Positions 25,599 through 33,880 of a stretch of 64,000 nt of DNA are shown here, piece after piece. The notes below the pieces were generated by a model. The model searched no databases. It saw only the letters and a program-made list of their open reading frames with translations, and was not told where the DNA came from. This stretch comes from a virus, in the IMG/VR virus record IMGVR_UViG_3300020380_000001, positions 62,001-126,000 of that record. One strand, 5' to 3'. The position numbers and the translations under genes were made by a program. The stretch's first letter is position 1, and each line of letters begins with the position of its first letter.

Positions 25599-26938
25599 TG
25601 ATATCGTATATCATACGTGAAGATAGTGTTGTCGTTTTCGTAGACGGCAAACAACACATCGTTTCACAGAGTAATCACCCGCGATTTGCTGGTATTGTAG
25701 ATGCCATTGATCGTGAAGATCACGAGTATATTCGAGAGAATATAAACGTTAAGGACGCAATAACTCGTGAAATCACCGGCGCTTGTGAAGGTCGTGTAGA
25801 AGTAACCGACTCACAAGTATTGTTTAACGGGGCAGTTGTTACCAACTCAATCGGTAAGCGTATCCTTAAATGTATCGAACAAAAGCTACCGTTCAGACCT
25901 CTGATGCGCTTCCTGGACAATATCATGGAAAACCCGTCTCGTACGGCAGTTGAAGAACTGTTCTTGTTTTTAGAACATAACGACTTGCCAATTACAGACG
26001 ACGGTCACTTGCTTGCGTACAAAAGCGTAACGGAAAACTTCAAGGACCGTCACACCGGTACTATTGACAATTCGCCCGGACAAGTAGTGGAAATGCCGCG
26101 TGAAGAAGTTGATAGCGAACGTGAAAGAACATGTTCATCCGGTTTGCACTTTTGCGCGTTGCACTACTTGAGCACGGCATACGGCTATGGTGGCCAAGTT
26201 GTTATCCTTAAAATTAACCCACGTGACGTGGTAAGTATTCCGTCGGATTACAATAACTCTAAGGGCCGCTGCTGTCGTTACGAAGTGTTATGCAAACAAA
26301 ACAAGCCTGGCGACGATATTCTAGCTCAAGGCCCAGCAGTAGTTGAGACCGAAGCGGTTAAAGATATCGTGAACAAGACTTCTACTGAAGTATATAACAC
26401 TGACGGTAGCGAGTTTGTTCCTGAAGAACGCGGATCAACTGTACACTTTGAAAAACCGGTTGAAGAAGTACCGGAAGAAGTAGTTGAAGAAAAGCCGGCT
26501 GAAACTGTTACCGGGTATAGTGTTCCTGGCGAATTACAGGTACCGACTGTTACTGATGAAACCCATCCGTTTGTTGGTAAAAACTTAGCGCTATTCAGTG
26601 TATCTGGTACGTTCTATAACGGTCGTCGTTACGTTGAAGCTAAGCTTCCTATCTACGTTGCATTAGAAGATGGCATGAGTTTAGACGATGCTGCTGAAAC
26701 TCTAATAGAGTGTGAAGAAGCTGTTCGCTACCGTGTCTCTAACTTCCGTGTAGGCGCTAAGCAGACATTACTAGTTAGACGCGGTGATGGTCCTGATTCT
26801 CTTAATGTTGAGATTCAAAGCACCGGAAAGGTTAAGCTTAATAAACACGTTTCGTTTAATGGCGTATGTGTTGAAAGTACCGAAAACGGTAAAACTTTGA
26901 TTGGTCTTAACGTCGGAAGCCCTGGCCGCTTACAATAA
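25598..26938 (+). CDS. rIIB: rIIB-like protein, 446 aa
   Basis: It lies immediately downstream of rIIA with its ATG inside the rIIA stop. The central part reads PFRPLMRFLDNIMENPSRTAVEELFLFLEHNDLPI...LLAYKSV, then CSSGLHFCALHY and GGQVVILKINPRDVVSIP. These segments are characteristic of rIIB-like proteins in T4-like and other phages. Around residues 255-320 is a Glu/Val/Pro-rich linker (EEVPEEVVEEKP) leading to an extra C-terminal domain of about 120 residues that makes it longer than T4 rIIB (312 aa). It acts with rIIA at the membrane. A hairpin follows its stop. Confidence 0.85.
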   Translation: MISYIIREDSVVVFVDGKQHIVSQSNHPRFAGIVDAIDREDHEYIRENINVKDAITREITGACEGRVEVTDSQVLFNGAVVTNSIGKRILKCIEQKLPFRPLMRFLDNIMENPSRTAVEELFLFLEHNDLPITDDGHLLAYKSVTENFKDRHTGTIDNSPGQVVEMPREEVDSERERTCSSGLHFCALHYLSTAYGYGGQVVILKINPRDVVSIPSDYNNSKGRCCRYEVLCKQNKPGDDILAQGPAVVETEAVKDIVNKTSTEVYNTDGSEFVPEERGSTVHFEKPVEEVPEEVVEEKPAETVTGYSVPGELQVPTVTDETHPFVGKNLALFSVSGTFYNGRRYVEAKLPIYVALEDGMSLDDAAETLIECEEAVRYRVSNFRVGAKQTLLVRRGDGPDSLNVEIQSTGKVKLNKHVSFNGVCVESTENGKTLIGLNVGSPGRLQ

Positions 26939-26950
26939 AACACGCAAAAG

Positions 26951-26969
26951 AAGGGGGCTAGTCCCCCTT
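26951..26969 (+). terminator. GC-rich hairpin after rIIB
   Basis: AAGGGGG at 26951-26957 pairs with CCCCCTT at 26963-26969 around a five-base loop. The U-tract is only two bases, so termination may be partial. Confidence 0.55.
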
Positions 26970-26997
26970 AGTTCATAGATAAAAAGAATAATAAATT

Positions 26998-27879
26998 ATG
27001 GATACTTTTGACACACAGTATTACGAGCTTCTTCTCCATTTGGTGAATGTAGCTGAAGAAAAACCTTCATCCCGTCCGGGCATGAAAACAAAGTCGACAT
27101 TCGGGCATTCCATGTCAGTTGACTTGAGTGAATCCTTCCCATTGACCACATTGCGCAAGACTCCACTTAGATGGATATTTGAAGAAACAATGATGTTCGT
27201 GCGCGGTGAATCACAAACGAAAGTCCTAGAAGAAACCGGTATTACTATTTGGAAAGGTAATTCAAGCCGCGAATTCTTAGATAACAAAGGTCATACTGAT
27301 TGGCCGGAAGGTGAAATCGGGCCTGGTTCCTATGGTGCCCTGTGGCGTGCGTTCCCCGGTAAGGACGGCAAGACTGTCGATCAACTTAAACAGCTTGTAG
27401 ACGGGCTAAAGAATAACCCATACGACCGCAGACACTTAATTAGTGCATGGCATCCGCAGTACTCGGTGGATTTTGCTGCGCTACCCGCTTGCCACATATT
27501 ACAGCAATATGATGTAACGCCTAGCGGCAAGCTAAACAGCAACTTTTACATGAGATCCAACGATGTGTTATTCGGGCTACCGTTTAATATGGCGCAGTAC
27601 GCGTTCATGAATATCTGTATTGCTAAACTCGTTGGACTTGAACCCGGCAAACTCACTTACATGTGTGGTGATTCGCACATTTACGAAAACCAGTATGCTG
27701 CGTCTGAATACCTACTGTTACAGACAGAGCAAATGGATATTCCGCCACCGCCGAAACTAGAAATTACAAAAGAGCTAAACACATTAGATGACTTTGTAAA
27801 TCTCAAGTACACAGACTTGCAGCTAACAGGCTATAACCCTAATCCGGATATACCGGACAAACCAAAGATGGCTGTTTAA
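26998..27879 (+). CDS. thyA: Thymidylate synthase, ThyA type, 293 aa
   Basis: Converts dUMP to dTMP with methylenetetrahydrofolate. The catalytic cysteine is C165 in LPACHILQQ, the arginine pair appears in YDRRHLISAWHP, the dUMP-binding region reads MRSNDVLFGLPFNMAQYA, and the C-terminus ends PKMAV as in ThyA enzymes. Length is slightly above E. coli ThyA (264 aa). It is separated from rIIB by a hairpin and from folE by 109 bases. Together with NrdAB it provides dTMP. There is no sign of dUMP-hydroxymethylase substitutions that I can identify. Confidence 0.97.
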   Translation: MDTFDTQYYELLLHLVNVAEEKPSSRPGMKTKSTFGHSMSVDLSESFPLTTLRKTPLRWIFEETMMFVRGESQTKVLEETGITIWKGNSSREFLDNKGHTDWPEGEIGPGSYGALWRAFPGKDGKTVDQLKQLVDGLKNNPYDRRHLISAWHPQYSVDFAALPACHILQQYDVTPSGKLNSNFYMRSNDVLFGLPFNMAQYAFMNICIAKLVGLEPGKLTYMCGDSHIYENQYAASEYLLLQTEQMDIPPPPKLEITKELNTLDDFVNLKYTDLQLTGYNPNPDIPDKPKMAV

Positions 27880-27901
27880 TAGAACACACTCGAAATTTTT
27901 G

Positions 27902-27910
27902 ACTAAATAG
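27902..27910 (+). promoter_or_regulatory. Late-promoter-like element, ACTAAATAG
   Basis: CTAAATA at 27903-27909 lies 79 bases before folE, in the longest gap of this metabolic block. The distance is larger than for the structural genes. Confidence 0.45.
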
Positions 27911-27988
27911 TATTGTGACAAGGACAAGACGATCGTTGTTTGCGTCACACTACAATTCACTAGTCATTAGATATGTAAGGAAAATCAA

Positions 27989-28678
27989 ATGTCATTTAAT
28001 AAAACTAAAACAGACCCAGTTCTGGGCGCTAAAATCCAAGAACACTTACTTGCGAAAGGTGTAGCAACTCCGGTTGTAGACGAGTTTCTAACAGTAGAAG
28101 CCAAAGAAAAAATATCTGTACTTGAAAAACACTTCTTTGAAATTTGGAAGAACTTAGGTATGGATATGACAGACGACAGTCTGTGTGAAACCCCTAAGCG
28201 TATGGCTAAAATGTACGTGTTGGAAACAATGTGGGGCCTACTGCCTGAAAACTTTCCTAAGTGCACCGCCGTTGACAATAAAATGTCGTATGACGAAATG
28301 GTTCTTGAGTGCAACATTAACGTTCAGTCTAACTGTGAGCACCACGGTGTAGTGATTGACGGTCTTGGCTATGTTGCATATATGCCGAAAGACAAAGTAC
28401 TGGGCTTAAGCAAGATCAACCGTATTGTTGAATACTTTGCTAAACGACCACAAATCCAGGAGCGCTTAACTGAACAGGTTTACTACGCGCTACAATACAT
28501 CTTGGGCACTGACGACATCGCCGTTGTTATTGACGCGACTCACTATTGTGTTAAATCGCGCGGTGTTGAAGATACTGGATCTAGCACTATGACTAGCAAG
28601 TTAGGTGGCCAGTTCAAAGAAAACCAAGCACTGCGCCAAGAGTTTATGTCTCTTGTAAACGCGAAGCGCATCAAGTAA
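27989..28678 (+). CDS. folE: GTP cyclohydrolase I, 229 aa
   Basis: Makes dihydroneopterin triphosphate from GTP, the first step of both folate and 7-deazaguanine synthesis. Zinc ligands are visible: C116 in NCEHHG with H118/H119, and the second cysteine C187 in HYCVKSRG. The motif LGLSKINRIVEYFAKRPQIQERLTEQ is the family signature. Length matches bacterial FolE (222 aa in E. coli). The next gene, 10 bases downstream, looks like a pterin-synthase (T-fold) protein, which suggests a dedicated pterin or preQ0 branch rather than folate supply alone. Confidence 0.95.
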   Translation: MSFNKTKTDPVLGAKIQEHLLAKGVATPVVDEFLTVEAKEKISVLEKHFFEIWKNLGMDMTDDSLCETPKRMAKMYVLETMWGLLPENFPKCTAVDNKMSYDEMVLECNINVQSNCEHHGVVIDGLGYVAYMPKDKVLGLSKINRIVEYFAKRPQIQERLTEQVYYALQYILGTDDIAVVIDATHYCVKSRGVEDTGSSTMTSKLGGQFKENQALRQEFMSLVNAKRIK

Positions 28679-28688
28679 GGGAGGCATT

Positions 28689-29696
28689 ATGGCCGAAAGT
28701 ACAATGTTCTTGTCGAATATAAGCGTTGTGGACCATGCTTATATTGACGACATGGGTATGATTATAGGCGGATCCTATAACCCTAGCTTTTTAGTAACCG
28801 GGAAAGTAACAGACGACGAAAGTGTAGTTATTGATTTTAGTACCGGTAAAAAAGCACTGAAGAAAATAATCGATCACGACGTCTACGGATTCGATCACAA
28901 GCTGTGGTTGATAGAAGGTTTTAGTAACGTGTCTACTGTTACTATTGTGTCGTCTGCTAAGCGCGAATACCTGAATAAGCAGTTTCTGGCGATCAGTGAT
29001 CCCCGTCTTAAGCAGTACATGGAAGAAAGCGAAAAGACTATGTCTATGAGAAGTGATGTTGTTAGAATTACTTCTAGAGCGTTTGAAATCGATGTGCCGC
29101 GCGACGCGATTAAATGGGTGCAGAACCTTAAGCCGAGTAAAGACCTGCAAGAAATAGTAACCGAAGCACTTGTTGCCTTGCTTGAAGAAAAGCTACAGGC
29201 CGAAGCCGATTACGAAGTTTCGCTTGAGTGCAAACTAGAGGTCACTGAGCATGTGTATAATCAACATGTGCCTACCGCACCGTTTAGATATACTCACGGC
29301 TTAAAGTTCTCTACGTCTTGGGGATGCCAAAATATTGCCCATGGGCACTTGAGTTATATGCAACTTATTTTCGACGATATGACGAAGACTATTCGTCCTG
29401 AATACGTAAATGCAGTTGCCAAAGAGTTCGAAAATGTAGTGTTTGTGTTTAAAGAAAATGTCATTGCACACGACGATAAACACATCACTATTCAATACAG
29501 AACTAATCGCGGCCATTTCCGTGCAAAGTATAACTTGAAACGTTTTGATATTCGCTTGCTTGATACTGAAACTACGGTTGAGTATCTCGTAGATCACATC
29601 TCCAAGTGTGATGCTGTGCAGTCACTTCTTAAAGAAGGACTTAAAGAGCTATACGTTAGTGAAGGACTATCCAAAGGCGCTATGAAGCGTTTCTGA
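28689..29696 (+). CDS. PTPS/QueD-like T-fold protein of unusual architecture, 335 aa
   Basis: It contains elements of 6-pyruvoyl-tetrahydropterin synthase/QueD in an unusual order. The N-terminal part has SFLVTG..., VIDFSTGKK (D49, F50) and FDHKLW (D69, H70), which in PTPS follow the zinc site. The C-terminal part has FSTSWGCQNIAHGH with H218-G-H220, then TTVEYLVDHI and LYVSEG, the usual start and end of a T-fold. This reads as two T-fold halves, or a duplicated and partly degenerate enzyme, about twice the normal 120-140 residues. Ten bases after folE with a GGGAGG site, it would be the natural next enzyme toward carboxytetrahydropterin. No crystal-level residue assignment is possible here. 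Confidence 0.5.
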   Translation: MAESTMFLSNISVVDHAYIDDMGMIIGGSYNPSFLVTGKVTDDESVVIDFSTGKKALKKIIDHDVYGFDHKLWLIEGFSNVSTVTIVSSAKREYLNKQFLAISDPRLKQYMEESEKTMSMRSDVVRITSRAFEIDVPRDAIKWVQNLKPSKDLQEIVTEALVALLEEKLQAEADYEVSLECKLEVTEHVYNQHVPTAPFRYTHGLKFSTSWGCQNIAHGHLSYMQLIFDDMTKTIRPEYVNAVAKEFENVVFVFKENVIAHDDKHITIQYRTNRGHFRAKYNLKRFDIRLLDTETTVEYLVDHISKCDAVQSLLKEGLKELYVSEGLSKGAMKRF

Positions 29697-29713
29697 TAAT
29701 CCAACACTGTAAT

Positions 29714-29738
29714 AAAAAGGGGCTTCGGCCCCTTTTTT
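29714..29738 (+). terminator. Strong rho-independent terminator after folE/T-fold unit
   Basis: AAAAAGGGGC and GCCCCTTTTT form a perfect 10-base stem with a TTCG tetraloop and a U-tract, 17 bases after the stop. Confidence 0.92.
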
Positions 29739-29747
29739 CTTAAATAT
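29739..29747 (+). promoter_or_regulatory. Late-promoter-like element, CTTAAATAT
   Basis: TTAAATA at 29740-29746 directly follows the terminator and lies 25 bases before the ATG of a virion-type gene. Confidence 0.5.
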
Positions 29748-29771
29748 GCTTATACGAAATAGGAAATCTTT

Positions 29772-30812
29772 ATGCCAAATCATTATGGAATTAGCGTAGT
29801 GGGTGCTGAACCCGGACAGCCACCAACATCCGGTGGTCCTACACTAGAAGCATTTATGTTCGATACATTCGAAGACGCTGTGCCGTTTATAGCTAGTTAT
29901 GAGCCGCCTACGAATTTCGAAGTGTTTCAGACATGGAACCGTTTCTCTAATAACCTTTTCTTTGAACCCGGCGACCCGTTGACCAATGGCGCAGGCGCGT
30001 TTATTTACAACTCATCAGCAGACCGCATACAGTGCACGGCTAATACTACCCAATTTGTTGGATTCTCAAGCCCAACCAAAACCCGTAACGTGACAATTGA
30101 AGTCACAGTTGGCTCTACCGCACAAGATGATGATGCGCTGGCTGTTATTGTTGCCCATGAGCCTTACACTAACGCCGAGGGAAATCCAGCTAGTAGGTTC
30201 TTAGCCGTCATGCGACACACTGGCGGGTTGGTACTAGGTCAAGGCGCAGGTCAATATTATCTGGTGTGTTTGTCTTATAATGATCCTGATTTTACCGGGG
30301 GCGGTTACTTACCTCTCGGCAGTCCGGTAAACTGGAACAACGGCCGTAATTCAAACAACGGTGGCTGGGCATCAAGCGGTAAAAGTAGGATTCGCATAGA
30401 ACGCGAGGGGCCGGTGATACGCACTTGGGCAACACCGTTTTTAAACCAAACATTAGCTGCGATGTCGGAGATAGATCCTAGTGAATACAATCCTAACAGC
30501 ATTATCAACATTAACACCAGCAATTATCCTGAGCTTGCGTGGGTAGGCGCTAATGAGTTGGCTTTTGGCTATGGATGCCAGTCCCAGGACGATGCATACT
30601 TCGCAAATATAGAAATAGAAGGCGGCCTGCTAAACGATACTATTTTTGTGGCGTCTACTAACAGTGTTTACAAATACAACTACGACACAGGTGAATGGGA
30701 TATTGTGGAAGGCGAAACTGTGCAGAGTCGCTTAGGTAACCGCATCGATATAGTTAACCCGAACACTGGTAAAAAGTACGTCGTTGACATAAACGGTAAC
30801 TTAATAACTTAA
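29772..30812 (+). CDS. Probable virion surface or adhesin-type protein, 346 aa
   Basis: A beta-rich, Asn/Gly/Ser/Thr-rich protein with few lysines. The centre (FLAVMRHTGGLVLGQG, GKSRIRIEREGPVIRTWA, YFANIEIEGG) looks like a jelly-roll or concanavalin-type fold, and the C-terminal 60 residues (VYKYNYDTGEWDIVEGE...NTGKKYVVDINGN) resemble a small beta-domain. Such proteins are often fiber tips or capsid decorations. It has its own late-promoter-like element and follows a terminator, so it is an isolated late gene inside the metabolic block, as expected of a receptor-binding or host-range cassette. No family assigned. Confidence 0.5.
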   Translation: MPNHYGISVVGAEPGQPPTSGGPTLEAFMFDTFEDAVPFIASYEPPTNFEVFQTWNRFSNNLFFEPGDPLTNGAGAFIYNSSADRIQCTANTTQFVGFSSPTKTRNVTIEVTVGSTAQDDDALAVIVAHEPYTNAEGNPASRFLAVMRHTGGLVLGQGAGQYYLVCLSYNDPDFTGGGYLPLGSPVNWNNGRNSNNGGWASSGKSRIRIEREGPVIRTWATPFLNQTLAAMSEIDPSEYNPNSIININTSNYPELAWVGANELAFGYGCQSQDDAYFANIEIEGGLLNDTIFVASTNSVYKYNYDTGEWDIVEGETVQSRLGNRIDIVNPNTGKKYVVDINGNLIT

Positions 30813-30970
30813 CTTTTATACTAAAGTTTAATAGACTTATCAGTAACTTAAAAAAGTGTTAAAAAATATACTTATTGGTCTTGATTTATACTTTCCGGCT
30901 TACTACGCTTAGAAATAACAAGGGTGCTGTAATTTTTGCAGATTAATTACATTTTTATGCACCTAGGTGT

Positions 30971-30998
30971 TTGGATTCGTGCACGGCTATGTTATAAT
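30971..30998 (+). promoter_or_regulatory. Sigma70-type promoter
   Basis: TTGGAT at 30971-30976 and a perfect TATAAT at 30993-30998 with 16 bases between. It would transcribe the operon beginning at 31080. Confidence 0.65.
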
Positions 30999-31031
30999 TA
31001 TTTATACTAAAAAGCAGTAATATAACTGTAG

Positions 31032-31052
31032 TCGCAAGAGACTTTCTTGCGA
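31032..31052 (+). promoter_or_regulatory. 5'-leader stem-loop
   Basis: TCGCAAGA and TCTTGCGA form a perfect eight-base stem around GACTT, about 35 bases after the -10 box and 28 bases before the chosen ATG. It has no U-tract, so it is more likely a leader control element or operator than a terminator. Confidence 0.5.
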
Positions 31053-31079
31053 GACTTAGATAAAAACTATAACAGAGCC

Positions 31080-31406
31080 ATGCATAATAATAACAATAAT
31101 ACGGGCTTGTCGTGTGAATCCTGGTACGAAGAACATCGCCGTACAATTAACGGGCTGTATAGCTTGGATTCAGGTACGGCCTTTTCACAGGAGTTATACG
31201 GTGCATTATTTAAAACGTGCGATTTTTTGCCGGTAACCCTTGTAACGGACTATCACGAAAACGGATTTAAGAAAAACGACTTGTTAATTCGCCGCTGCGA
31301 GTTTACGGGCTGCTTTTTCACAACCACGGTTTTGAGTGATTGTCATATGAATACTGATTTTGACGTCGACTTTGTTATACGACTAAATTGTAGTAACAAA
31401 GTGTAA
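31080..31406 (+). CDS. Hypothetical protein with poly-Asn start, 108 aa
   Basis: I start it at ATG 31080 (MHNNNNNTG) because an upstream TTG at 31047 lies within the leader stem-loop; the start remains uncertain. The protein has several cysteines and aromatic residues in beta-type segments (CEFTGCFFTTTV). No family recognised. It is first in an operon with a T-fold protein and a glycosyltransferase. Confidence 0.5.
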   Translation: MHNNNNNTGLSCESWYEEHRRTINGLYSLDSGTAFSQELYGALFKTCDFLPVTLVTDYHENGFKKNDLLIRRCEFTGCFFTTTVLSDCHMNTDFDVDFVIRLNCSNKV

Positions 31407-31420
31407 AAGGACATAAGTAT

Positions 31421-31810
31421 ATGACACCCATCAAACAAAGACTTATCTACGTCACGTTTCAAAAAGAAGGCATACACTGCTACCCAGCTGCTGCTACTGA
31501 TCCAGAGTTAGCAACAGGCGACTGGAAAGACGTTAGTTTTCTTGCTCATCCACATCGACACATCTTCCATTTTAAAGTCACTATTAGTGTGACTCATAAT
31601 GATCGTGATATCGAGTTTATCCAGTTTAAGCGTTGGTTAGAACGCTTATATAACGGTACGCTTGAGTTAGATCACAAAAGTTGCGAAATGCTAGCCGAAG
31701 AATTAGGTGAAATCATACTCAAGGAATACGGGTACGACGGTGTTTACCTAAAAGTAGACGTTAGCGAAGACGACGAAAATGGCGCTGTGCTGGTGTGGGG
31801 TGATAAATGA
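31421..31810 (+). CDS. PTPS-like (T-fold) phage protein, 129 aa
   Basis: Single T-fold pattern in the usual order: a zinc-site-like HPHRHIFHFKV, an 'EFIQFKRWL' helix, an 'SCEMLAEELGEII' helix where PTPS has PTxENLA, and a final 'LKVDVSEDDENGA' strand corresponding to the catalytic Glu region. I recognise this form from marine phage proteins annotated as 6-pyruvoyl-tetrahydropterin synthase-like. The catalytic cysteine is not evident, so activity is doubtful. It overlaps the glycosyltransferase start by four bases, tying the two functionally. Confidence 0.6.
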   Translation: MTPIKQRLIYVTFQKEGIHCYPAAATDPELATGDWKDVSFLAHPHRHIFHFKVTISVTHNDRDIEFIQFKRWLERLYNGTLELDHKSCEMLAEELGEIILKEYGYDGVYLKVDVSEDDENGAVLVWGDK

Positions 31811-32883
31811 ATACGATTTTTATTGTCCCTATTGAGCCTTTAGAAACGCGATACACCGGTGAGTGGTATGAGCATTTACCTACTACCCTTACTCGGCAAA
31901 TTACTGACAACGAAGCAGAATACCAAGTTCGGGTTATTGACGGTGATGTTGTGTCACCTAGACCAAGCCCAGGCGCATTCTTAGACTTCGCAGCAACCAA
32001 CATTTACAAGTCATCTCAACTAATTAGTATAGCAGAGCTATTCCGCGATGGTGAAGTTAAGCCAGGCGACAAGTTCCTGTTTACTGATTTTTGGAATACG
32101 TGCGCTCTACAACTGCGTTATATGAGCGATCTTAACAATATTCCGGTTGAGATACACGGGTTAGCACACGCCGGTAATTATGACCCTAATGACTTCCTAG
32201 GGCGCATAAAAGACGGTGACTGGGCTAAAGCTACAGAGCAAGCATTTTATCACGCATACACGAATATCTGGTTTGCAACACACACGCACTTGGATTTATT
32301 CAGTGACAACGTGATGGGCAGCGGTTTTGAAGATTCAGCTGACAAGCTACGCATAACCGGCTGGCCAATGGAATATATGCACACGATGAATAAGCCGTAT
32401 ATTAAAACGGAAAAGAAAGACATTGTGTTATTCCCGCACCGCTTAGCACCAGAAAAGCAACCCGAAATATTCGACATGCTCGCTAAGCGCATGCCTGAGT
32501 ATGAATTTATCAAGTGCCAAGACAAAGAACTTACCAAGCGCGAGTATCACACACTGCTCGCCGAGAGTAAGGTTGTCTTCAGCGCAAACTTACAAGAAAC
32601 GTTAGGGATTAGTGGACCTGAAGGAATGTGCTTTGGTGCAATTCCGTTGGTACCATTGAGACTTAGCTATCTTGAAATGTTCGATCCGGAGTTTACTTAT
32701 CCTTCGGAATGGACTACAAGCCTTGAAGCTGCCGAAGAACATGCAGACGACTTAGTTGCGTTAATACGCCACGCGGTGCAGAACTACGGGAATCTTCAAA
32801 CTAAACTTCAACATAATAAGAATAAGATACTACGCAATTTCTTTTCAGCAGACGCGTTATACGCAGAGCTGTTAGATCTCTAA
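31807..32883 (+). CDS. GT-B fold glycosyltransferase, 358 aa
   Basis: The C-terminal half has GT-B/GT4-type features: a VLFPHRLAPEKQPEIFDML segment that starts the nucleotide-sugar domain, EYHTLLAESKVVFSANLQETLGIS, and GPEGMCFGAIPLVP corresponding to the E-x7-E donor-binding loop. The N-terminal half would bind the acceptor. T4-like phages use such enzymes to glucosylate modified bases, and others glycosylate virion proteins or surface sugars. Being coupled to a T-fold protein, a DNA-base acceptor is possible but unproven. Length is normal for the family. Confidence 0.7.
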   Translation: MNTIFIVPIEPLETRYTGEWYEHLPTTLTRQITDNEAEYQVRVIDGDVVSPRPSPGAFLDFAATNIYKSSQLISIAELFRDGEVKPGDKFLFTDFWNTCALQLRYMSDLNNIPVEIHGLAHAGNYDPNDFLGRIKDGDWAKATEQAFYHAYTNIWFATHTHLDLFSDNVMGSGFEDSADKLRITGWPMEYMHTMNKPYIKTEKKDIVLFPHRLAPEKQPEIFDMLAKRMPEYEFIKCQDKELTKREYHTLLAESKVVFSANLQETLGISGPEGMCFGAIPLVPLRLSYLEMFDPEFTYPSEWTTSLEAAEEHADDLVALIRHAVQNYGNLQTKLQHNKNKILRNFFSADALYAELLDL

Positions 32884-32908
32884 GGCGCTAGGTATAAGGG
32901 GACGAGAT

Positions 32909-33373
32909 ATGTCGGACAACAAAAAAATCACATTATCGGTATTGGTAGAAGACGACAACGGCACTACTAATGCCAATACAGTGATCACAGAAACAGAAGA
33001 TATGGGGTACGAAGACATCCACGCCGAACGTGTAGGCCATTTTATGGACTTCATTATTCAGGTTGCTAGTGTGTCAAATACTGACCCTGAGTACATGGCA
33101 GCTATGTTTTCTACTGCTATGATGAGTGTGGCCGAGTCATCAAACGCTAACATTAGACTAGTGTGTGGTGAAGGAAAATATGTGGATGTTGTTATGGATG
33201 AAAGCGATCCAGAGTATGTAATGATTTACGCAGAAGATGCGGTTCCTGCAGACGGCGTTGCTGAAGGCATGGTGCCAATCGGTATTCAAGGCGAGTACGA
33301 CGAAGAAGACGAAGGTGTCGACTTAGACGCTGCTGGCCGCGCCAGTATCACCCCTCCTCACAAGTTACATTGA
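32909..33373 (+). CDS. Acidic hypothetical protein, 154 aa
   Basis: A 154-residue acidic protein with an Asp/Glu-rich tail (EYDEEDEGVDLDAAG). The middle segment is helical and methionine-rich (MAAMFSTAMMSVAES). AAGGGGACGAG precedes the ATG. It is probably cotranscribed with the glycosyltransferase, 25 bases upstream. Highly acidic small phage proteins can mimic DNA, but no feature proves this here. Confidence 0.6.
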   Translation: MSDNKKITLSVLVEDDNGTTNANTVITETEDMGYEDIHAERVGHFMDFIIQVASVSNTDPEYMAAMFSTAMMSVAESSNANIRLVCGEGKYVDVVMDESDPEYVMIYAEDAVPADGVAEGMVPIGIQGEYDEEDEGVDLDAAGRASITPPHKLH

Positions 33374-33382
33374 TATAAATAG
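33373..33382 (+). promoter_or_regulatory. Exact T4 late consensus, TATAAATA
   Basis: TATAAATA at 33374-33381 matches the T4 late promoter consensus exactly. It overlaps the stop codon of the preceding gene, and a hairpin follows at once. Confidence 0.4.
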
Positions 33383-33386
33383 TCAT

Positions 33387-33413
33387 AAAGAAGGAGTTTC
33401 ATACTTCTTCTTT
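33387..33413 (+). terminator. Weak hairpin, possible terminator
   Basis: AAAGAAG at 33387-33393 pairs with CTTCTTT at 33407-33413 across a 13-base loop. It is AT-rich and followed by ACTT, so it is a poor terminator. Confidence 0.3.
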
Positions 33414-33442
33414 ACTTGACTAATTTATGGATTTACTGTAAT

Positions 33443-33877
33443 ATGAATACTAGAAATAAAAACTATGTTGACCTTTTTGAAGGAGTCGATAAGAACGAGA
33501 ATTGGCGCGCACTAAACCAACTTATTGTTGAGGTTGTGGGCGAAGATTTGACTGAGGGTCAAATCATCCGTGACTACTTAAGTGAGTCACTGGGTGTAGA
33601 GACCAGACTGTCGTGGGTCGTTGAGACCAACCTTAATGCCAAAAAGGCATGTTCACGTTTTTTATCCGAACTTAAAGAAAGGTGCAAAGTAGAGGGTATG
33701 GAGTTGTCTGCTCATAGCAGTGTTCCTAAAGAAGTCAACTACGTGATGAGTTATCCTAAAGAAGACGGTGGCCCATTCTGTACGTTGACATATTTTAGTG
33801 ACAAAAACCCTATCCCGGTTTGTGGATTTCAATTTAACATAATAGGCAACTTTGCCGAGCCCAATAATATGGAGTAA
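33443..33877 (+). CDS. Hypothetical protein, 144 aa
   Basis: The only in-frame ATG near the start is 33443 (MNTRNKNYVD), without a clear ribosome-binding site. A sigma70-like pair (TTGACT at 33416, TAATAT at 33439) overlaps it, which is hard to reconcile with this start. The protein is mixed alpha/beta with two cysteine-containing strands near the C-terminus. No family recognised. Confidence 0.5.
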   Translation: MNTRNKNYVDLFEGVDKNENWRALNQLIVEVVGEDLTEGQIIRDYLSESLGVETRLSWVVETNLNAKKACSRFLSELKERCKVEGMELSAHSSVPKEVNYVMSYPKEDGGPFCTLTYFSDKNPIPVCGFQFNIIGNFAEPNNME

Positions 33878-33880
33878 ACA

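Larger units (their letters stand above)
30813..31079 (+). promoter_or_regulatory. 267-base AT-rich regulatory gap
   Basis: The longest gene-free gap in the window. It holds a short inverted repeat (TGTAATT at 30928-30934, AATTACA at 30945-30951), a good sigma70-type promoter at 30971-30998 and a perfect stem-loop at 31032-31052. I see no small reading frame with a ribosome-binding site in it. Confidence 0.6.
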
